In this document: piece after piece, positions 3,941 through 8,446 of the stretch
Layout: each line of letters begins with the position of its first letter
Position numbering within the stretch: the first letter of the stretch is position 1
Origin: Candidatus Moraniibacteriota bacterium
GTDB taxonomy: Bacteria; Patescibacteriota; Minisyncoccia; Moranbacterales; GCA-2747515
Direction: 5' to 3'
Assembly: GCA_029933995.1 (NCBI GenBank)
Contig: JAOZNB010000056.1
Span: forward strand, 1-8,446
DNA length: 8,446 bases
Program-made: the position numbers and the translations under genes
Notes under the pieces: generated by a model
What the model saw: only the letters and a program-made list of their open reading frames with translations
The model's database searches: none
What the model was told of the DNA's origin: nothing

Positions 3941-6034
3941 TTATGCGTCTTCCTCACCACCTATAATTTCGTCTGCTACATTCTTTGGAACTTCAGCATA
4001 ATGACTAAATTCCATTGAATAATTAGCTCGTCCTTGTGACATTGAACGAAGTTGTGTTGCATAACCAAACATCTCAGCAAGAGGAATTTCAGAATCAATC
4101 TCTTTAAGAATTGCCATACCTTCACCACGATCCCTCATTTCTTTGATAATTCCACGCTTTGAGTTTACATCTCCTACTACATCACCCATAGATTCTTCTG
4201 GTGTTGTAATCTGTACTGCCATAATTGGCTCCAACAATACTGGTTTTGCATTTCGTACAGCAGCCTTAAATGCCATAGAACCAGCAACCTTAAACGCTGA
4301 CTCTGATGAATCCACATCATGGTAACTACCATCATAAAGTGCTACACCTATATCTACCATAGGATATCCAGCAATCACACCATTATTCATTGCTTCTTCA
4401 ATACCTTGTCTTGCAGGCTTAATGTATTCTTGCGGAATTACACCACCTTTAATTTCATCTTCAAACTCAAATCCAGCACCTTGTTCAATTGGTGCAATAC
4501 GTACCCAACAGTGACCATACTGTCCGCGTCCACCAGATTGTTTTACAAACTTTCCTTCTCCCTCTGCCTCTGTCGTAATTGTTTCACGATAAGATACTTG
4601 TGGTTGCCCAATATTTGCCTCAACACTAAATTCTCGCTTCAAACGATCTACAATAATATCAAGATGTAATTCACCCATACCAGAAATAATAGTCTGTCCA
4701 ACCTCTTCGTCAGTATGCACACGGAATGAAGGATCTTCTTGTGCTAGTTTTCCAAGTGCAATACCCATTTTTTCTTGATCTACTTTTGTTTTTGGCTCTA
4801 CAGCAATTGAGATTACAGGCTCTGGAAATTCAATTGATTCAAGTACTACCCTATTATCCAAATCACAAAGTGTATCTCCTGTATTTGTATTTTTCATACC
4901 AACCAATGCTCCAATTTCACCAGCATTCAATTCCTCAACTTCTTCCCGATCATTAGCATGCATTCGGAGAATACGTCCCACACGTTCTTTCTTACCACTC
5001 GCAGTATTATAAACATATGAACCCGCTGTCAATGAACCCGAATAAATACGAAAAAATACCAATTGTCCTACAAAAGGATCAGTTGCCACTTTAAAAGCAA
5101 GTGCAGCAAATGGTTCGTCATCAGAAGCTTTACGCTCAATCTCTATCTCAGAATCTTTTGGATCAGTTCCCATGATTGCTGGGATTTCATTTGGAGCTGG
5201 TAAATAATCTATAACAGCATCAAGCACTGGCTGCACACCTTTATTTTGAAGTGCAGTTCCTACAAATACTGGAATCATTGTATTTGCAATTACGCCTTTC
5301 CTAATTGCCGCTTTCAACTCATCTACTGTGAAGTCTTCCCCTCCTAAATATTTTTCCATCAAATCATCATCCTGCTCAGCTGCTTTTTCTACTAATTTCT
5401 CTCTCCATTCTTCTGCTTGCTCTTTTAATTCTTCTGGACAGTCACTTTCGATGACATTTTCTCCCATATCTCCATCAAAAGTAAGTTTTTTCATTGTCAC
5501 AAGATCAACCATCCCTTCAAAATCACCACGCTCACCAATTGGCAACTGTGCAGCAATTGCATGTGGAGTTAATCGTGTATGAATTGATTCTAATGCTCTA
5601 TCAAAATCGGCACCATCTTTATCAATTTTATTTATAAAACAAATTCGAGGAACTTTATATTTATCAGCTTGACGCCACACAGTTTCTGATTGTGGCTCTA
5701 CGCCCTCTTTACCATCAAATACCACGACTCCACCATCCAATACACGCATGGAGCGCTCCACTTCAACTGTAAAATCAACGTGTCCTGGCGTATCAATAAT
5801 ATTAATTTGATAATCTTTCCAAAATGTTGTTGTAGCAGCTGACGTAATTGTAATACCACGTTCCTGTTCCTGTTCCATCCAATCCATTGTTGCTTCACCT
5901 TCATGCACCTCACCAATCTTGTGTGACATACCAGTATAGTAAAGTACACGTTCTGTTGTAGTAGTCTTACCTGCATCAATATGCGCGATAATACCAATAT
6001 TTCGCAATTTTTCAATTGGGGTTTTCCTTGCCAT
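3941..6034 (-). CDS. fusA: Translation elongation factor G (EF-G)
   Basis: A GTPase that drives tRNA and mRNA translocation on the ribosome and, with ribosome recycling factor, helps split subunits. At 697 residues it is full length. The G-domain motifs are intact: AHIDAGKTT (17-25, P-loop), RGITIT (59-64, switch I), DTPGH (81-85, with the catalytic His85), NKID (135-138). The domain II to V landmarks are all present: GMGELHLDI, QSGGRGQYGHC (domain IV), YDGSYHDVDSSE, a late GDVNSKRG and RSMSQGRANYSMEF. Start at ATG 6034 matches the family N-terminus (MARKTPIEKLRNIGIIAHID). There is no Shine-Dalgarno site. It is the last gene of the operon; tuf, which often follows fusA in bacteria, is absent, and a terminator lies 27 nt downstream. 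The 128-nt gap before it may hold its own promoter (6078-6106). Confidence 0.98.
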   Translation of the reverse strand: MARKTPIEKLRNIGIIAHIDAGKTTTTERVLYYTGMSHKIGEVHEGEATMDWMEQEQERGITITSAATTTFWKDYQINIIDTPGHVDFTVEVERSMRVLDGGVVVFDGKEGVEPQSETVWRQADKYKVPRICFINKIDKDGADFDRALESIHTRLTPHAIAAQLPIGERGDFEGMVDLVTMKKLTFDGDMGENVIESDCPEELKEQAEEWREKLVEKAAEQDDDLMEKYLGGEDFTVDELKAAIRKGVIANTMIPVFVGTALQNKGVQPVLDAVIDYLPAPNEIPAIMGTDPKDSEIEIERKASDDEPFAALAFKVATDPFVGQLVFFRIYSGSLTAGSYVYNTASGKKERVGRILRMHANDREEVEELNAGEIGALVGMKNTNTGDTLCDLDNRVVLESIEFPEPVISIAVEPKTKVDQEKMGIALGKLAQEDPSFRVHTDEEVGQTIISGMGELHLDIIVDRLKREFSVEANIGQPQVSYRETITTEAEGEGKFVKQSGGRGQYGHCWVRIAPIEQGAGFEFEDEIKGGVIPQEYIKPARQGIEEAMNNGVIAGYPMVDIGVALYDGSYHDVDSSESAFKVAGSMAFKAAVRNAKPVLLEPIMAVQITTPEESMGDVVGDVNSKRGIIKEMRDRGEGMAILKEIDSEIPLAEMFGYATQLRSMSQGRANYSMEFSHYAEVPKNVADEIIGGEEDA

Positions 6035-6077
6035 AATTATTTTATAAATTAATTTAAATATTTTAAAATGTTACATA

Positions 6078-6106
6078 AATGTATCATACATTTATTACCT
6101 TGTCAC
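6078..6106 (-). promoter_or_regulatory. Candidate internal promoter for fusA
   Basis: On the minus strand GTGACA (6101-6106), a 17-nt spacer and TACATT (6078-6083), giving a leader of about 37 nt. The -10 box lies inside a small inverted repeat (ATAAATGTA / TACATTTAT, 6075-6095, 3-nt loop). An alternative is the TATAAA at 6041-6046, 6 nt before the ATG, which would make a leaderless mRNA. Neither is decisive. Confidence 0.35.
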
Positions 6107-6162
6107 TATTTTTTCTCTGATTGCTCTACATCAGTTTTTGTGCTTTGTATTAAATTTTCCAA

Positions 6163-7002
6163 CTATTCCCCTGCAATATTATTTTTCATACTATTCTTAA
6201 ACCACATTAAATTTGCAATAAATATAGCAATAAAAATAATTGTTGTGAGGAGCGGTATATCAATCACAATAAATCCCACAACAAACACTCCAAGTGTTGG
6301 GATAAAATACAAACTCAATACTGCCTTATATGCTGTCATATACGTATCCTTTATGTCAAAAATACGCATTAGGATGAATAACATAAAAGCCCACCAGAAA
6401 GCAAAAATTAATCTTGCAACAGCAAACCAAATGAACATAAATATTCCAATTGCAATTGTCAGAACAACAGCAAATGGAAAGAAAAAATATTTATCAATAA
6501 ATACAATAATATCTTCTTTTGATATAGAAAAATCAGGATACTCAGCAAAAATGACTTGCGTTAATTCTGACTCATCCTTGAGGTATGCACGATCTCCCAC
6601 GACAATAATTCCTCCTAGGTATTCATCTAAGGATGTAATGTCATATGCACTAGCTCCCGAGTCAATAATGATTACAAAACTTTCATCATATTCATATTGT
6701 ATATTACTTGCACTAATCTCACGAAAAAATGGATCATCTAAATTCTGAGTTGTTAACTGCCCATCTGCAACAGTAATACGAGCATTATCTGGTACATTTT
6801 TATCAACACTATCAATAAGAGTATCATAAAAACCAAATAGAAAAAAATAAACTAAAACTGCCAAAATGATTGCTATAAGCGCATTTGAAACAATCCAAAA
6901 TAATACAGTTGTTTTATTATCATCTTTTTTCCCAGCAAAAAATTTTGCTAAAAAATCCAATTTCCAAATATCAACAAATCGCTGCAATGCTTTTTTTATC
7001 AT
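6163..7002 (-). CDS. Predicted multi-pass membrane protein, DUF1189-like, inside the str operon
   Basis: A 279-residue protein with a short basic cytoplasmic N-terminus, one membrane helix (about 33-57), a soluble domain outside the membrane (about 58-168), and three or four more helices (about 171-193, 195-213, 226-247, 250-268). The outer domain carries features that recall DUF1189: ITVADGQL (76-83), FVIIIDSG (109-116, Asp114), LDEYLGGIIVVGD (125-137), then an acidic segment before the first C-terminal helix. The resemblance is by eye and moderate. No enzyme motif is seen. It lies between rpsG and fusA, 71 bp after the rpsG stop and 128 bp before fusA, on the same strand, so it is likely co-transcribed. 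That position is unusual for a str operon and does not by itself tell its function. Start at ATG 7002 gives the expected basic N-terminus; no Shine-Dalgarno site. The stop is TAG. Confidence 0.75.
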   Translation of the reverse strand: MIKKALQRFVDIWKLDFLAKFFAGKKDDNKTTVLFWIVSNALIAIILAVLVYFFLFGFYDTLIDSVDKNVPDNARITVADGQLTTQNLDDPFFREISASNIQYEYDESFVIIIDSGASAYDITSLDEYLGGIIVVGDRAYLKDESELTQVIFAEYPDFSISKEDIIVFIDKYFFFPFAVVLTIAIGIFMFIWFAVARLIFAFWWAFMLFILMRIFDIKDTYMTAYKAVLSLYFIPTLGVFVVGFIVIDIPLLTTIIFIAIFIANLMWFKNSMKNNIAGE

Positions 7003-7035
7003 ATTTTATTTTTATTTTTTAGATATTCTGCAATA

Positions 7036-7062
7036 GGTTAGTATTCTATAAAAATACTAACC
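7036..7062 (-). promoter_or_regulatory. Hairpin between rpsG and the membrane-protein gene
   Basis: A perfect 10-bp inverted repeat, GGTTAGTATT (7036-7045) and AATACTAACC (7053-7062), with a 7-nt loop, 11 nt after the rpsG stop. On the minus strand no T-run follows it, so it is not a good terminator. It may be an attenuator, an mRNA processing site or a stabiliser that sets lower output of the downstream genes. Confidence 0.5.
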
Positions 7063-7073
7063 CTACAAAATAT

Positions 7074-7541
7074 TTATGCAAAATGTGCAAATGCTTTGTT
7101 TGCCTCTGCCATTCTATGTGTTTCTTCTCGTTTTTTCATTGCTGCACCTTCTTTTTCTGATGCTGCAATTAATTCATCTGCTAATTTTTCAGCAAAGCTC
7201 TTTCCTTTGCCTTTTCGAACAACTTCTCGTATCCATCGCATTGCAAGTGTTTGTCGTTTATCACCTACTACTGGTACTGGTACCTGATAGTTTGCACCAC
7301 CTACACGACGAGATTTAAGTGCTACAAGTGGTGAAACATTTTTGATAGCTTGTTCAAAAACATTCAAACCACCTTTTTTAGTTCGTTCTTGAATAATATC
7401 AAAAGAATCATAAACTAATCGTTCTGCAGTTGAGCGTTTTCCATCCAAAAGGATTTGTCCAATAAAACGACCGACCAATAGATTGTTATACTGTGGGTCA
7501 GGTCGCCAGGACTTTTTAAAGGTTCGTTTACGTCTTGGCAT
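7074..7541 (-). CDS. rpsG: 30S ribosomal protein S7
   Basis: A primary assembly protein of the 30S head that binds the 3' major domain of 16S rRNA and contacts tRNA near the E site. The 155 residues match the standard length. Clear signatures: MPRRKRTFKK at the N-terminus, LLDGKRSTAERLVYDSF, VKSRRVGG-type KSRRVGGANYQVPVPV, LAMRWIREVVRKG and the conserved end KKREETHRMAEANKAFAHF. ATG at 7541 is the family start; no Shine-Dalgarno site. It follows rpsL by 150 bp, a wide gap for this gene pair, and the gap is almost filled by a structured repeat element (7581-7680). In E. coli S7 represses its own translation by binding the rpsL-rpsG gap, so the element is a plausible site for similar control here. 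Confidence 0.98.
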   Translation of the reverse strand: MPRRKRTFKKSWRPDPQYNNLLVGRFIGQILLDGKRSTAERLVYDSFDIIQERTKKGGLNVFEQAIKNVSPLVALKSRRVGGANYQVPVPVVGDKRQTLAMRWIREVVRKGKGKSFAEKLADELIAASEKEGAAMKKREETHRMAEANKAFAHFA

Positions 7542-7580
7542 AAAAGTAAAAATTTAAAATAATAAAGAATTTCTAATATA

Positions 7581-7680
7581 TATATTTGAGTGCAATTCGA
7601 GATAAAAATAAATGAATGATTGAGACGTATGATTAATACGTCGATTGAATTTATTTATTTTTAGCGAAGAAGTGTGCCAA
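7581..7680 (-). ncRNA. Structured leader element, copy A, before rpsG
   Basis: A roughly 100-nt element in the rpsL-rpsG gap, starting 11 nt after the rpsL stop. Read on the minus strand: a 5' flank GCACACTTCTTCGC, a lower stem pairing 7649-7663 (TAAAAATAAATAAAT) with 7603-7617 (ATTCATTTATTTTTA, one mismatch), an upper stem GACGTAT / ATACGTC (7636-7642 with 7624-7630) closed by the 5-nt loop TAATC, and a 3' flank ATTGCACTCAAATATA. The same architecture recurs at 8179-8277 before rpsL. The flanks and lower stem are nearly identical in the two copies, while the tip changes sequence but still pairs. I do not recognise it as a named RNA family. Likely a cis-acting RNA, though a DNA-level repeat is not excluded. 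Confidence 0.6.
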
Positions 7681-7691
7681 ATAGATATATT

Positions 7692-8102
7692 TTATTCAGC
7701 TTTCTTTGCTCCGTATTTAGAACGACCTTGCTTACGGTCTTCTACTCCAGCACAGTCAAGCACACCACGTACAACGTGATAACGCACACCTGGAAGGTCC
7801 TTTACACGACCACCACGAATCATAACGATTGAATGCTCTTGTAAATTATGTCCTTCACCACCAATGTAGGCAGTTACTTCCATTCCATTTGTAAGCTTCA
7901 CACGAGCAATCTTACGAAGTGCTGAATTAGGCTTCTTTGGTGTTGTTGTTGAAACTTTCAAACATACCCCACGTTTAAAAGGTCCTTGTGATTTTACAGG
8001 TTTATTCTTCAGTGTATTGAACACTGTTGTCATTGCCGGCGATTTGTTCTTTTTCACTTTACTCTTACGAGGCCGACGCTTCAATTGATTGATTGTAGGC
8101 AC
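7692..8102 (-). CDS. rpsL: 30S ribosomal protein S12
   Basis: A protein of the decoding centre on the 30S interface side that affects accuracy of tRNA selection. The 136 residues are close to the B. subtilis length and about 12 longer than E. coli S12; the extra residues lie between KSKVKKNKSPA and KRGVC. Conserved segments are TTTPKKPNSALRK (its second Lys is the classical streptomycin-resistance position), EVTAYIGGEGHNLQEHS, RGGRVKDLPGVRYH (with the Asp that is methylthiolated in some bacteria) and DRKQGRSKYG. The start is GTG at 8102, set by the family N-terminus MPTINQL; the first in-frame ATG would remove 23 residues. No Shine-Dalgarno site precedes it. It is the first gene of the operon, behind a long leader. 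Confidence 0.98.
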   Translation of the reverse strand: MPTINQLKRRPRKSKVKKNKSPAMTTVFNTLKNKPVKSQGPFKRGVCLKVSTTTPKKPNSALRKIARVKLTNGMEVTAYIGGEGHNLQEHSIVMIRGGRVKDLPGVRYHVVRGVLDCAGVEDRKQGRSKYGAKKAE

Positions 8103-8178
8103 AATAATAACTGTTAATTTTAATTAAAACTTGTTCAACTTGTTCTGAGGCTACATACACCCCATTTTATAAAATTTT

Positions 8179-8277
8179 TATATTTTAGTGCAATGCAAGG
8201 CAACAATAAATAAATGATTAAAATGTGTAATCATACATTAATTGAATTTATTTATTTTTAACGAAGTAGTGTGCAAA
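8179..8277 (-). ncRNA. Structured leader element, copy B, before rpsL
   Basis: Second copy of the element found at 7581-7680, within the 5' leader of rpsL. On the minus strand: flank GCACACTACTTCGT, an 11-bp lower stem AATAAATAAAT / ATTTATTTATT (8246-8256 with 8205-8215), an upper stem AATGT / ACATT (8235-8239 with 8222-8226) closed by the 8-nt loop ATGATTAC, and 3' flank ATTGCACTAAAATATA. Aligned to copy A the length differs by about one base. Most differences fall in the upper stem and loop, where pairing is retained. The start codon of rpsL is 77 nt further on. Confidence 0.6.
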
Positions 8278-8300
8278 ATATAACAATTTTAAAGCAACTC

Positions 8301-8336
8301 TTTTGCTTATACCCCATTAAAAAAATATAAGCAAAA
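8301..8336 (-). promoter_or_regulatory. Leader hairpin near the 5' end of the str transcript
   Basis: A perfect 11-bp inverted repeat, TTTTGCTTATA (8301-8311 on the plus strand) and TATAAGCAAAA (8326-8336), with a 14-nt loop that carries a T-run and GGGG on the transcribed strand. It lies about 20 nt after the predicted transcription start. No T-run follows the 3' arm, so it is not a terminator; a stabilising or regulatory role is possible. Confidence 0.5.
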
Positions 8337-8361
8337 AATACTATTTCTCAATAGCTTCCCT

Positions 8362-8390
8362 ATAATACAGACTTTTAGATAAAATGTCAA
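8362..8390 (-). promoter_or_regulatory. Main promoter of the str operon (rpsL-rpsG-fusA)
   Basis: On the minus strand TTGACA (8385-8390), a 17-nt spacer and TATTAT (8362-8367): eleven of twelve consensus bases at ideal spacing. The predicted start is near 8355, about 250 nt before the rpsL start codon. Confidence 0.8.
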
Positions 8391-8446
8391 ACAAACGTTA
8401 TACCCCATAAAGAATGTCACTCAAGCCATTAGTGCATATCTCATAA

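Larger units (their letters stand above)
8103..8446 (-). other. Non-coding upstream region and leader of the str operon
   Basis: This 344-nt stretch holds no gene I can support. Reading on the minus strand it contains a possible upstream promoter (TTGAGT-16-TATAAC, about 8398-8425), the main promoter (8362-8390), a leader of about 250 nt with a hairpin (8301-8336), the structured element copy B (8179-8277), and an AT-rich end with a tandem AACAAGTTG / AACAAGTTT and the palindrome TTTTAATTAAAA just before rpsL. The 11-mer ATGGGGTATAA occurs twice and a near match once. Confidence 0.6.

Noticed and set aside
5698..6015. Minus-strand frame of 105 codons inside fusA
   Set aside because: Out-of-frame shadow of the EF-G gene, which is intact in its own frame.
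6068..6748. A long plus-strand open frame of 226 codons
   Set aside because: It lies antisense to the membrane-protein gene, has low-complexity composition from the reversed hydrophobic codons and no recognisable motif; the minus-strand gene has the membrane-protein pattern and operon context.
7581..8277. The paired 100-nt elements as a CRISPR array or a classic insertion sequence
   Set aside because: There are only two copies separated by a gene, no regular spacers, no terminal inverted repeats and no transposase in them.

Overview
The window looks like part of a chromosome from a small-genome, AT-rich bacterium of the Candidate Phyla Radiation (Patescibacteria). The clues are low G+C, short genes and short gaps, a B. 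subtilis-length S12, a CPR-style N-terminal helical domain joined to a pilin-like membrane protein, and an almost complete lack of Shine-Dalgarno sites. This placement is an inference. Genes here end in TAA, TAG and TGA, so the standard bacterial code applies and TGA is not recoded.

Right part (about 3881-8446, all minus strand): a reduced str operon read right to left. A strong promoter (TTGACA-17-TATTAT, 8362-8390) leads into a leader of about 250 nt, then rpsL (S12, GTG start), rpsG (S7), a predicted multi-pass membrane protein resembling DUF1189, and fusA (EF-G), closed by an intrinsic terminator. No tuf follows fusA. Two copies of a roughly 100-nt hairpin element lie in front of rpsL and in front of rpsG. 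They are conserved on the flanks and in the lower stem, while the tip sequence differs but still pairs. This is the most interesting signal in the window and looks like an RNA leader controlling ribosomal protein synthesis.

Middle part (2554-3834, plus strand): a short island on the opposite strand. It holds the C-terminal remnant of a DDE transposase, a cold-shock protein gene with a good promoter and a leader of about 90 nt, and an unrecognised 132-residue protein. The last is the only gene here with a clear Shine-Dalgarno site, and it has its own promoter and terminator.

Left part (1-2553, minus strand): two tandem pilin-like genes, both damaged. The upstream one has lost its 5' part where it meets the transposase remnant and also carries an in-frame TAG. 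The downstream one is split by a one-base frame change in a run of seven A (or is decoded by slippage there). A terminator separates them from an intact class I DAHP synthase gene, which has no shikimate-pathway neighbours here. Beyond it lie a 37-residue single-pass membrane microprotein and the 5' end of another single-pass membrane protein that runs off the window. The DAHP synthase and microprotein genes have -10 boxes 6-8 nt before the ATG, as expected of leaderless transcripts.
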